Below are positions 47,401-59,400 of a DNA stretch of 64,000 bases, in pieces. The translations under genes and the position numbers were made by a program. How positions within the stretch are numbered: position 1 is the first letter of the stretch; each line of letters opens with the position of its first letter. The notes beneath the pieces are model-generated. The model was not told the origin of the DNA. It ran no database searches and saw nothing but the letters and a program-made list of their open reading frames with translations. This stretch comes from Pelargonium x hortorum (taxonomy: Eukaryota; Streptophyta; Magnoliopsida; Geraniales; Geraniaceae): assembly GCA_036897525.1 (NCBI GenBank), contig JAYMTJ010000024.1:1-64000 (forward strand). The letters run 5' to 3'.

Positions 47401-49240
47401 TGTATACACTATAGCATATAATTCTAAATAAATAGAATCTTTATTTCGTGTGTTACACCCTTTTCGCAATATCGTAACTTCAATAAAAACTTGAATTTTA
47501 GTTTACTAAAAGAAGAACTGGGTTAAACAAGATTACATTCTGTGTTAGTACTTTTGGTTCATAAGGGTATAAAGCAAAAAGTTTAAAGGAGTACCGTCAA
47601 AGTTACCTATGAGATACAGTTTTCTTACTTTCTTACAAGGAATTCTAGTTTAGCATGAGAAGTCAGTAGCAATGTACCTTTTGTTTTCTCAAGCAAGCGC
47701 TCCTATACTTCGTAGTAATAAGGCAAACTTAATTTGTTGAGTCAGAAGATTTGACTAAGGGGGGGCCCTCTTTTCTAGTAGGATCCAGAATGAAGAAAGA
47801 TAAGCAGCTCTTTATTAATAGTACTTCTTTTCTTTACCTATTTTCTCGGGTTTCATTTTAATAGGCTCAATTTCTTTAAACTAATTAATCTTTTCTTTAA
47901 CTTACTTTATTACTAGCTAAAATTCTCCTTTATTTCTCTTTCCCTGCTCTACTAAATCTCTAAAGAGTAAGAGAGTCATAGGCTTTTAAGGCAATCCCTT
48001 AGATTAGTTTTTCTGACCTATAAAACTAAGGAAATTCCTATATAATGCATATTCTGAAAGGGGTAGGGGTTCAACTTCTTAAGGAAAGGATTTCTAAAGG
48101 GTACCCTCTACTGCATTTGAAGCAATATTTTGACTCGATAAAAGACTTCCTAGTCAGTTTACTCTTCTTTATAAATGAGCCATTTCTATACGTGTCTCAA
48201 TATTCTTCGTCGAGGCGTATGGGTTCATTAAGAAACAGAAGAAGAAGAACTTATCCAAAATTCCATTACCATATACTCGTGAGCAACCGCGCCAAGACGT
48301 CGGAAATACCCTGACTAGCGTGTATCAGTAGTAACAAAGTATAAATCGAAAGGGTTAAAAATCTGTAGTAACTTATACTTTATAGAACTCTGAGGTATAT
48401 GATGGTCGAAATAAAAAACTTATTGGTGCGCTCTTAAACTAGACAGTAGGTTAAATTATGATAAGAAACCCCAGTTTGTAACATATTTTATAGCATATTG
48501 TTGACCAAAAAGTTAGATCGATTTACAGCTAAAAACCCCTTAATACACAAGCCAGCCCTTAAAAGGGTTACCTCAAAAGAGAAACTTAAGATTTAGAACT
48601 CATATGTTTCATGTTTCAAAAAGCCACTTCTTCCTGGCACGAGCCTAAATACTAGTGTTATCATCAATATAGACTCCTGAGCAAGAGTAGCTAATAAAAA
48701 GTCTATACTTATAACCCTACTAAAAAAGACCGACTAGACCCTGGAGTTCAGTCCTCTATATAACCTATGGGAGTATTGCCTTATTATTACTGATATTAAG
48801 AAGCTCTCTTTTTAAGCAAGGTCTCAAAAGGTACAACAAAGCTAGGTGCTACATTTCAGGGGTTACTATAAAGAATTTCTTTCAGTTACAAGTAGAAATC
48901 CTTTTAAAGACAAAACAAAAAGTTTCGAAGATTATTATATTACAGAAAAACGCAATACGAGAACTTTGAAAAGGGGAACTAAATTAGCTCTTGTTTAACT
49001 CTTTATGAGACATCCTTTGGAATAAGGCATTGTAATGTTAACTCATTTATAGATACAAGGCCTTGATATTGCTCATACTTATGTTTTCCAAAGAGTCGGA
49101 TTAGCATAGGGTTTCATTTATTTAGTAAGAACAAACGGATATCCTAACCGCCCGTTAGGGTTCTAATCAAAACGGTTTTATTCATCCACCGCGCGTTTTT
49201 TTAGGAAAACTTAAATAAAAAGGAAAGAGTTTTTTGCCTA
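44490..49240. other. AT-rich non-coding stretch
   Basis: No gene is supported. A minus-strand segment at about 47205-47260 has GTCGTGGGTTCAATC and TTGTAAT, reminiscent of a tRNA tail and anticodon loop, but the arms do not pair. Open frames of 60-89 codons are chance-length. Confidence 0.5.
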
Positions 49241-49330
49241 GGAAGAGCTAACAATAAGAGTTGTTTTTGTGTTCCTTTTGCTTCTAGGTTTCTGATTTCA
49301 GATAGTAAAAAAGAATTTAAGCTAAATGAA
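49240..49330. repeat. Family C repeat, copy 5
   Basis: TTCAGATAGTAAAA (49297-49310) then AAGAATTTAAGCTAAATG matches copy 4, and AAGAGTTGTTTTTGTGTTCC precedes it as the T/G-rich spacer does in other copies. The GGGATTAGAACCC block is not found. A trnQ-like remnant lies about 450 bases downstream. Confidence 0.4.
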
Positions 49331-49779
49331 TTTTCAGTAAAGCCAAGTATAGAGCAGAGGAATAAGATCGTTTATAATCTTGGATAAGTCTACTGCTAGG
49401 GGTTTCTAGTGGATATTATAGTAATTGCTTCTATTAGTTTCATTTATTTAATAAAAGCTCCAAGGGGAATTTCTTAGTTGTAGATTGGTTTCTTACCATT
49501 CCTCCGTGCTGTGTTAGTAATAATTCGTATAAGTTATTTAGAGCAGTTCCTGTTTGTAGATTTAGGCCAGGTAAGTCAAAAAAGAAGTAAAAAGGAATTG
49601 CTATATGAACCCGATTTTATCTAAACAAAGTGAAGAGGAGGTGGGTCTGGTCGAGTAAGGGTATAAAACAAGGTATGCCTTAGTCTTTTTCTTGTTTCCT
49701 TTTTATCCTCGATAGAAATAGATTTAGCTTGAATACTGTAGTTATAGTAACCCTCGAATCTAGTAAGTGGTTTTTTCTG

Positions 49780-49851
49780 TGGAGTATAGCCAAGTGGTAA
49801 GTCACAGCTCTGTCTTCCCGACACGCAAAGGTTCAAATCCTACTTGCGGTG
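49780..49851 (+). pseudogene. trnQ-like tRNA with foreign 3' end
   Basis: The first 22 bases match the start of plant mitochondrial trnQ (acceptor TGGAGTA, then TAGCCAAGTGGTAAG), and ACGCAAAGGTTCAAATCCT matches its TΨC region; both comparisons are from memory. The anticodon stem does not pair in the Gln register; other registers read TCC or GTC. The last part, CCTACTTGCGGTG, is close to the usual trnN end CCTACTTGGGGAG and cannot pair with the 5' strand. Overall length is a normal 72. A recombined dead copy is likely. Confidence 0.5.
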
Positions 49852-49859
49852 CCCTTTTA

Positions 49860-52800
49860 CTCTAAGAAATCCCTGGTGCAGTTGTGAGGAATTCATATTA
49901 TTAAAGAGTGAATAAGGTTCTCTCTTATTATTCCCGAGGTATAAGACTCAACGTTTAAGATAAGACTGGATTTAGATAAGATACGAGTGAAGTATGTCGT
50001 ACAGTTTTTTGTATTTGATTAGAGGGATCCTTGGTCTAAAGCTTTTCAGATGACGGTGATGGAAAAATTCTATTAGTATTCACGGAAAAAAATCTTAGCA
50101 GAGATCAGAGATCCAAGAATTTCAATGAAAATAAGGTCAAAGTAAAATGGGAAATCTTGGAGAGAAACTAGATCTTTGTAAATTGTACTGTTCCATACAC
50201 GGCTCTCTATACTGAACGGATTCCTACGGGTTTATAATTCTTGGGCAAATTTCTGCAACAAAAAAGCAAACAACCAAGATTGAGTGAGTCTGTTAACTTG
50301 AAAATAATATAGTCATTAAAAGCGTAAAAGTTTATATAAGAATTGTCAAAATTCTCTTTAAAGCAAACAAATAGCTAGTAAGCTCAAAAGGCCGTTATAG
50401 AGAGTAGTAGGGGGAAGTCTAGGAGAACGCGTTGATATTATAATAAAGGGTCCGTCCAACTGTAAAATAAAGAAAACCACGAATTCTTAATTACTAAACA
50501 AGAATGTAAGTAGATTTTACTCGAATAATAAGACTATATGCGGCTAAAGGTAGATCCTGTGGGTATTTTGGTTTTCAGGGTTACCCGGATGTAAACGGAA
50601 ACCCTTTTTTTTTTAATAAGTTCGTTTCTAACCTCGAAAGAGCCCATAAGTAAAAGCGCCCTTAATGAATTTAATAGAGAAAAAAAGACTTTACTTAAAG
50701 CTTTCGGGAGTCTTCTATACTTAACTTAAATAAAGCTCTAATAGGGGTCTCTATATTATTTTCAAGCTAAACCTTTCCAAAACGAAGGGATCGAGAACTC
50801 TTATGAAATAAATAGGGTATACTTTGAAAAAACCTTAAAAAAATCAATTTCAAAGCATAATATTTGGATTTAGGACTGCTGTAACCTTCCCTTATGCTGC
50901 ACAAAGGTGGTTAAACCCAAAACCTTCTCCAGAATATCCTAGCGCTATAAAATATACAGGACTACAAGGGGGCCTCCTTTACAACTTAGTTTTCGTTGCG
51001 AGTGGGTTTAAGTTAAGATTTCTAAATTTTTGGTAGAGCTTTCTCTAAGCTATCGGTAAGAAAACAGCCACGTGTACCCCCTTAGTGGATTACTAGTGCA
51101 GGAACTCCGGACTAAATCTCTTTACTTATTTCGTTTCGGATTGTGTTTCTAAAATTATTAAAACTACAGACTTTTCCGCGGATGGCGTGCTATTGTGTAA
51201 TTTTCAGTTTATAAATGAAATTTCTCCTCAGATTTTGGGATTTAGTACGACCCCTAAGTCTTCAAATGGACCCTAATTTTAGTAAAAGTACTTTTAGAGA
51301 AGTACTTCTCTTTGACTTGACCCCTGTTACTCCAAGATTACAAGTGAACTTAAAGAAAGATATTTGATCTTGTACAAGAAATAAGTATATGAAATGAAAC
51401 GGTAAACAACAGTAATTTGGTTTAACTCTCTAAAGAAGTCTTGCCAGAGTAAACATAAACAATAGATTATAGGTAATTCAAAAGAAAGAATTAAGAGAAG
51501 AATTCTCAAGACCCCCAGGTTTCCTTAAGAAGATTCCAGAGGATATCTCGTACATACCATGAAGTCTTAGATTTAAGCTCCTGGTAACTAGAATACTCTT
51601 TACATTTCGTTTGGAAGTTATAACCAATGTATGGGCCCCTCAATTGTATTGCATACAGACTCTCTATATATCTTAATCCTGTCCTTTTGTATGTATTGTA
51701 CTTGAACTAATATAAAATGTACCCTAGCAAATAAAATTGTTATCCATAGTTTGTTTGGAAAAGTCAAGTCTCTTAAGCACTGACTAAATTAAGATGGACT
51801 CTCTTAGTAAAAAGGATAGGTCGAGCACTAAACGTAACCTAAAATATAGTCTACAAAATAGCATTTCCTATTAATTTAATCAAGGTCTGCACCTTGTCGA
51901 AACAAAAAACAAAGGGAAATTTAAGTAAAACGATCAAGAAACTCCAGCCCCAGAAGATAAGCAGGACTGGCTAAATTTTTAAAAGATAAAACTTTATACT
52001 TTCGATACTTTGTAGATACAAAGATCTATTTATTATATTATATATATTATATCTCATTCAAATATCACTTTCTCAATTTTTATTATATTATAAATAGACC
52101 GTAATTCTTGTAAATTTAAGTAAGCTTGGGTTCTTTAGATTATGTTTTTATAGCCAGCTAGGGCTTGTATAAAGGTATATAAATATGGGCGGTTCGGTTA
52201 GTTCTTTTTTTTGTCACAATATTTAAAGTGTTTTATTCTGGAGGGTAGTTTGATAGTTAAGGGCTGTCTAGTTTCTTATAATAAAAGGTATCTATTAATA
52301 AACTAAAAGAAAGCTTAGAGTTAGGTTACTCGCGTAGTATGAATAACATAGAGGAATGCCCAATACTACAACTAGCTACACCTTCATTCCTTTCCTTAGG
52401 CGGAGTAGTTTCATTGGCATTGAGAGGGTACCTCTGTTCCGGGTCATATACACAGCGTCTCTGTACTCTAGTCTAAAGATTCTAGCTACTGGAGTTGCGT
52501 AGTAGGAGCGTCCCCTTGATGTGATGAAAGAGGTGCCCCTAATAATTGAATAAATTTTTAAGCCACGAACTCAATACTGGAAATAATGTAATTAAAATTA
52601 CAAGGCTAAGCGCCCCCTTTTGTATTAAACAGAATGGGATTGATTTCCATACAGTGACTTTTCAAAAAATTTTTTACGGATTTCTCTAGTGAGTGTTCGA
52701 GTTTTATAGACTAAGCCTAGACTAGAAGTTAAGTACCAGATTCACTTCGATTAGTAGGAATAGTAGGAAGTTAACCCTAATTAGACGCTTTTCGTTGGCT

Positions 52801-55140
52801 AGTCAGTCTATTTACAAGAGGTTCGTCTAAGAAACTTCTGGTACATATCCCTGTTTTTTAAGAGGGGAACTCTTAATATCTGATCTAAGCAAAAAAAAGG
52901 TAAGGGGCATATCTCTTAAAACTCTACCCTACAGCAAGATTTTAGGACACAAAAGTTTACCAAATTAAATCTTAATTAGCTACAGCCTTGCTAAGGTTAC
53001 TCATGGAGGAGTCTAAAAAGCTCTACTAAATTCTAATCTAGGCGCTTACTCGAAACTAGTCCCAGTTATTCTTAATTTAAGAGGCTGACTTTTGGTATTC
53101 CTTTCTTTAAAGGGTTCTAGAGATTGCACGATTGATTGATTTAGTTAGGGGATTTCCTTTACTTTAAGCAGTACCAGTACTTGATTGTGATAATCATCAA
53201 TGTCTAAAAAAATGACTTCTAATTTATTAGTTTTCTTTGTAGCAGTTTTACCTTTAAAAGGAGTTCTCATATTGTGTATCTAATTGTACAAGCTTTGGTT
53301 AAACATCAGAGCCCTTTAATTGCACAAAAATGACCCACTTTAAAAAAGACATTTTTTTATTAAATAAATCCGACTCACACCCCTATGGTTATATATACCT
53401 AAGCTCTAGTTTTTAGAACCTATTAGGAATTTTGAAGCTTCATTTAGGAGTCCAAGACCCCCCCGGATGGGTTAGTGATTTCAACTGGGAGATCCTCCAT
53501 TTCAGTCAACGGTAGTAAATGACAACAATACAAATTGAAATGTTGATATAAAAGAAACCTCAGATTTTTTTCAGCCTTTTCTTTTCTTTTCTATCGATAT
53601 ATCGAATTGCTTCTCTCAGTAAATCTGGAAAACCTCGTTACAAAAGAAAAACTGCGTGGTGAAAACGGGTCGATTCCTTAGTACAATTTAGTTACTGGTA
53701 TACCCCACCAGGAAATACTTGTATACTATACAATAAAAGAGGGATTAAGCCCTCCAAAAGTCTACGAAAGGTAAGCGCTGCTAGCTCGTGCTTTGTTATT
53801 TGCAATAAGAAAGTAGTGTGATATAGTTTGTATCTCTAAGAGAAAGAGAGCGCCCAGTATTGTACTAGAAATTAACCCGGCTTAAGTCTTTCTGTCCTTT
53901 ATTAAATTGAAATTAGAAATTAAGGAGCCCGCTTCAACCCGGTACCGGAATTTGAGTAACTTATAAGGAGATCCTTGTTTATTGTCTTGATTCTTATAGG
54001 GGTCTCTCAGCGCCCCGTTGTAATTAAAAAAATACAGTATATTAATATTAGGAACCCTCCGAATGTACAAAAAGCCTTGCCCTATAACTTTCTCTTTCAA
54101 TAGGTTGACTTAATTACCTTGAATAGTAGGCCTTTACTTTTTAGCGAGTAAAACTAAAACAAGCATTCCTATTCTAAGTAAATTGAAGAGCATGCGATCC
54201 TGGTATATAGACCCTCGGAGTACGGTTTCTTTATAAATAATGAGTAGATCCCGAGTTTATACTTTTATTTACAAGGATACCTTATACCTACAATATTCGC
54301 AACCCAGCTTTTTTAAGCCCTTTTGTTAAATACAGGGCTGCAGTGTAATTCTACCCAACTTATTCACGTAACTTTATCTTATGACTTACCCTTTATTATA
54401 GGACATTCCACAACAGCAACAGTACTCTAGCTCTAAGTTTATTTCATTATAGGATAGGCAAGCTCTACTAGATAAAACTTATATTATTACTGTTCTTAGT
54501 CACCCTCCCTTTTATATCTTAAAAAACTAGCTTTGTTGAGGAAGAACAACTATTTAGTAAACAAAAGTAGCTCCTACAGCAAGGGTCCCTCTGAATTCCT
54601 TTTTGTTATCAGCGCGAGAAAGACTCTTTAAATCTGGTTACAACTATATTCAGATGAGAAAGCTATCCATAGGATTCTATTGCACTTCCGTTATTCCGGG
54701 TAACAGACAGCGGATTTCCAGGACTAAAGAAAGGGGTTACTTAAATAAATAGAAATTGAGCATTTCGGGATAGGTAATTCATTTAGGAGAATCGCTAGCC
54801 GATTAGTCTATTTTTAATTAAGGTATTTTTAAGAAAGTGACAGGGTTTTACAAAAAGCTAGGAATTTTTACTGTACGGAGACTTTGGACTAAAAGTTGTC
54901 GTAAGGGGTTTCACATAATAAAATAAATGTTTTCTTTGGGTTTGATTCAACCAACTCAGGGTGTAAGAGATAATTCCAACTAAAAATGACTTAACTTAGT
55001 CCTATTTTCTAACAAGTCCTAGACTTTTTGTAATAAGCTAAAAAATGTTTTTAATAAGTTGTAGGCTATGCTTGGTATCTGTACTTGAAATTAATATTAT
55101 ATAGGTATAGAGTCAAAATAGTGCTAGTTTTCTAACCTTT
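49860..55140. other. AT-rich non-coding stretch
   Basis: Nothing gene-like is seen. A very AT-rich TATTATATTATATATATTATAT-like patch lies near 52.03-52.10 kb. Open frames are at most 72 codons. A GAGTACGGTTTC segment near 54.22 kb was checked as a possible intron domain V and rejected. Confidence 0.55.
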
Positions 55141-55270
55141 ACTATTAAGAGCTAGAATGCTCTCTTCTCTATCAGCATCTTCTTTGTAGCCCAACTCTTA
55201 CATCTATAACAGGGAATTTCTATCCCGCCTTAGAGAATAACCTTCCTTAGCTCTATACTTGTCTTGAACC
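55140..55270. repeat. Pyrimidine- and TAGC-rich tract
   Basis: TTCTTTGTAGCCCAACTCTTAC is close to TCTTTGTAGCTAAACTCTTAC at about 5.05 kb. Same texture as the other tracts. It lies 440 bases before the trnF-like remnant. Confidence 0.35.
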
Positions 55271-55707
55271 GAATAACAAAGTATCTGAGAGGAGTAATTC
55301 CCCCCTTTATTAAGATTAAGACTCAAAACCAGGAATGAAAATTGCCGAGAATAACTACCAGACTCTGTTAAAGAAAAAACCTAAAGATTACGGCAAGTAT
55401 AAAGAAGACCTTTTATCTTGTAAATCCTAGAAAGAAAATAGACCCTTAAAATTAGACAAAGGTTCAAACCCCCATAGTATAAGACAGTCACTCTAAAGCT
55501 ACAGAGTACAGAGAATACTTGAGTTCAACTATCATACTACAAGAGCCCTAAAATATTCCTTAACAAATTCCTTTGATATCTCTTCTGACTTGGCTGTAAC
55601 TCCACCCCTATCACTTGAGAATTATCTAGCACCAATATCTATATAGAATAGAAGTTTTTGCAATAGGAATTTATACTGAATTCGAGTTATTAAGAGTATG
55701 AAGATAA

Positions 55708-55775
55708 GCTTAGATAGCTCAGTTGGTAGAGCAAAGAAAATCCTTCGGTCAGTGGTTCAAATCCACTTCTGAACA
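55708..55775 (+). pseudogene. trnF-like tRNA lacking part of the anticodon arm
   Basis: D arm TAGCTCAGTTGGTAGAGC, AAAATCCTT, GGTCAGTGGTTCAAATCCACT and acceptor strands GCTTAGA/TCTGAAC align with plant mitochondrial trnF-GAA (from memory). The usual AAAGGACTGAAAATCCTT is here AAAGAAAATCCTT, so five bases of the anticodon stem and loop are missing and no normal arm can form. The acceptor pairs at six of seven positions, the exception being C2-A71. The TΨC arm is perfect. Length is 68. It is a pseudogene unless bases are added back in the RNA. Confidence 0.6.
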
Positions 55776-55889
55776 AGTTTAAGAAAACCTTTATAAGCTA
55801 AGAATCTGTGTTATCCTATTCTTGGAATTTCGCTAAACAGCGTTTACTACTTATGGTTTTAGTGGTAGTAGAATTTTAAAGAAGTCAGT

Positions 55890-56043
55890 CAAGTAAAGTC
55901 GGGTTATAGTGTAAGTCTGTACTAGCTAATATACTACTAAATGAGTTAACCTTCTAACCAGGATTGGTTACTCGGTAATAGGGATTCATCTATGTACTTT
56001 TGTTTGTCTCCTCCTAAATGATAAACACAAAAGCACAGGAGGA
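55890..56043 (+). repeat. Family A element, dispersed copy
   Basis: GGGTTATAGTGTAAG opens it, then TACTACTAAATGAGTTAACCTTCTAA, ACTCGGTAATAGGGATTC and a terminal hairpin. The hairpin stem is 7 bp, TCCTCCT (56009-56015) with AGGAGGA (56037-56043), around a 21-base loop with GATAAACACAAAAGCAC. The preceding AAGTCAGTCAAGTAAAGTC matches the link upstream of the array copies. A long pyrimidine-rich tract follows (56215-56420), as in the array units. Confidence 0.6.
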
Positions 56044-56214
56044 ATTCCACTTAAAAGTTAAGACTCTATTACTAGTCTATAATAATTCTATCTAATTTCT
56101 TTCTTTATTATAAGAGTAATCCAAATATACTATACATAGGGAGTAGCTTACAAGACCGGGTATCCATTATAACTTCTCCTGCAACTCGAAGTCAAAATAC
56201 TCATTACTTAACTA

Positions 56215-56420
56215 TAGTATCTAAGACTATAAAGCTACAGGAATACACTATCTCTCTTATTTATACTTGCTTGCTCCTACTCGTGCACTTACTGCTCTTG
56301 CTAGTACTCCTTCTCAGGTCTGGCTTAGCATCCCCTTACTCTGACTGTCTTGCTAGCTACACTAAAAAGTGGTCCTCCTCCTTTGTTTGGTTAGTACTAC
56401 TCTTACCGATACTGCTACTG
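56215..56420. repeat. Pyrimidine-rich tract downstream of a family A copy
   Basis: CTTGCTCCTACTC, CTACTCTTAC and ACTGCTACTGCC words repeat loosely, the texture found between the bodies in the 20.7-23.3 kb array. This suggests that the dispersed copy moved or was duplicated with its flank. Confidence 0.4.
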
Positions 56421-56449
56421 CCAAGCTCCAACTCCTAAGGCATATGAAA

Positions 56450-59400
56450 CAACAAGTCATGACGAATTAACAAGTGATGGGGTACTAATCTAAGTAGATA
56501 TACTCATTATACTATCAGAACACACCCTCCCTCGGATGCACTCGGGGGCTACACCTAAGCGACCCTACTTCCAAACAACAAATACAATCTCTTTTCCTCG
56601 GTTTGACTTTACTAACCCTCCGCATCTGTGAACTAAAATAGGCACAACATTATTTACTGAGTTCTGCTTTACGGATATGCCATTGCTATATCTCCTTATC
56701 TGCGAGAGGCCTGCTCATTTGAGTTGTGATAACACAAGAAGTTTATCAGTGGTATTCTGTCTCTCTAGATTTTAAAAGGACTCATAAAAGGAATAACTTC
56801 AATTTATACTCTATCGGTTATGGTAAAATTTGAAACAAAAGCATTCTGGATAGTCAGTTGAACCTTATTTGGTTTAATCCCGAGAAGTCGCTGAGTACCT
56901 AGTAAATCTAGGTCTAAGAAGGACAAAGGCAAATAAATAGAAGGGCTTTCTTAAAACAGGGGGGGTTAGTTTAGTACTCAATCCTTGGCTTTCTAGATAT
57001 AAGGTATCCTTAGTTAATTCGCAGAACTTCAATTTTAGTTATACTATTGAAAATTGAGAAAGTTAGAAGTACTTTTTTTTTACTTTGTTCTTAAGTACTT
57101 TATATGGCCCTTAGTATTCTGTATTCTTGAGTTGGGATCTCCTTAGGTTCCAAAACCTTACGGGGCTCCCGAAATAGATATTAGGTAAAACTTTGAAGCG
57201 TGGAGGTCCACGTGTGGTAGGCTACAGTATTCAATATCATTTTTTTTTGTAGATTAAGTCTTTTAAAAAAATCTAAAGGATCCCGGAGCTTTCTTTGAAC
57301 GAAGTGTTGTTATTCTAGTAAAAGTAAAGACTTCTTTTAGTTACAGTAAGAGATATTGTATCCATGTTTTTAAGGGGAGCTCTAGCAGAGAATCTGGGCT
57401 TGATATAAGGTATATAGAAGTCGCTTGTCAAAGTAACGAAGAAGGTGTAAAACTTAAAAATAGATATGATATAAGTATATCATTAAGTGTTGTTGTTATA
57501 TGTTACCTGGGAGACGGAAACCCGATACAAGGAGCTATAGTTTTTGTATAGAGTTAAGGGTTGTTTCTCTTGGTAAAGTAAAAGATTTTCAGTCCTATGC
57601 ACTATGCACATAGAGAGGAAGTTTCTTGTACTTCATTGGCCTTAAGGTGCTTTCTTTAAAGAGCTATTTGTGTCAATGGTTATCCAAAGCTTATAAGGTT
57701 TCCCTTGATATTTAGAGTACTTTTATTTTCCTAGGAACCTCACCCTTCCTTCTTTAAATATTGGGAAAAGTGCTATTTAGGCAAAGTATATTATATATAA
57801 AAAGGGAACTCTTGAGTTTTTTAAGCTGAAATTATTAGGTATAGGCTAAAGTCAGGCCAGGCATTAAGTAGGGTTCTTTTCTAGGCATAAGGTACTAAGG
57901 GGTTGACCCGGACTCAGATGTACAGCTCATAAAATAGAATAGTACTAATTTAAAGTAAACTCGAGTTCCGTAAATAAAGCCAAGATTCTCCTCGTTTGAT
58001 ACGGAAAGCGCACCTTTTGTAGCATATAGATACTCTAATTTAACAGAGTGCAGTCCTTTATTCTAAGTAGAATGTGTAAGCTAGACTCCGCGGAAAGTTT
58101 GTTCTTCTTAAGAGGGATGCATAAAATCTACTATCTCTTTATTTACCTCTAAATACTAAGTATCAAGATACTAATTGCAATGACAGAGAGTATATTCCTT
58201 GTCTTGTATATATAGTAGGTGTAGAATTATCTAAAGCAAAGCCTTCTCCATGTTTCAGCCGCTCGGATATATTTAAGTTTCATATGTTGTAATATGAGCT
58301 CCAAGGTATTATATTAATAAGCAGGGGAGCTTTAAGTCCTTGTAACAAATCCCTAACTCTTTCTCGTACTCTCTATTTATAGTGTAATAGTTCGTATTCA
58401 TATCTCACGCTCTTTACTATCTAAGTAAGTGTTCATTATATGGGTTCTTCCGTGAATGAGAAGCAGCATCCCTTAAAAAGAGTTTAGTACAAGTTTTGTT
58501 TACTACTGGACTTTTTAGGATTTTCTTTTTCGTGAGTCATAGGTTTAACTCGTGTGAATCGTCCGAAATCTTGGCTGATACTTAGTCTTAGTTTGCTTTC
58601 GATCGCCTAACCTCTTGATTATTTTAATAATAGCCTGACCTGTAATATCTTACTCTTATGGATCTTAGTAGCTTGTCTTATGGGTATTTCGATCTATAAT
58701 CTATATTCTATTAGTATTCTCTAGTCGTATATGGGTGGGGGTGGTAGAAGTCTTATATGTATAAGTAATACAAAACCCAGGGGAATTCTTAGCTGTTCTA
58801 GTTGTAGCTTCGAAAGGAAAGCCCTTAATAAAATAAAGGGAAATCTCTTACTGTCTCGGTAGCTAATCCAGGATATGAAATTCAAAACAAAGGAAATATT
58901 GACTTAAAAAAAATGCATAATCAATTTCGCGTATAGGATCTATAAGTTCCACAAGGCAATCCCAAAGATCGTTTAGGTAGTAACTCTTACTATTTTTATA
59001 AGTGTATTCTGCCTTTAAAGTATAAAGAGTACCCTATAGAGAAGATTTGCTTGTGCATCAGCCTAACTCTTAATTAACAAGGATTAATCCTGGCATTTTG
59101 ACTGCAGGAGTCTCTGGGCCTGCTGATTAGGTTATGGCAAAACAGAAGTATTCTGAAACCCCTTATATCCTTCAAATTTTTGATGCTTCTCTACATAATT
59201 ATACCCTATTTATTCCTATTCATTTATGTTCTCATTGATTGATTAATACCCTACCCTCTTCTTGGAGTATCAAAAAAAACCTTTACTTCTTTAAAGCACT
59301 GAAGTTAACAAACAGCTTTAGAAAAGTCAATATTTAGAAAACTCTTTTCTTAAACGAAAGCTCTTGTCCTTTTAAGGATGTTTTTACATTTTGCGCAGGA

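Noticed and set aside
54185-54235. Possible group II intron domain V (AGCATGCGAT ... GAGTACGGTTTC)
   Set aside because: The two arms do not pair as domain V requires, the bulge and tetraloop are absent, and no flanking intron is seen.
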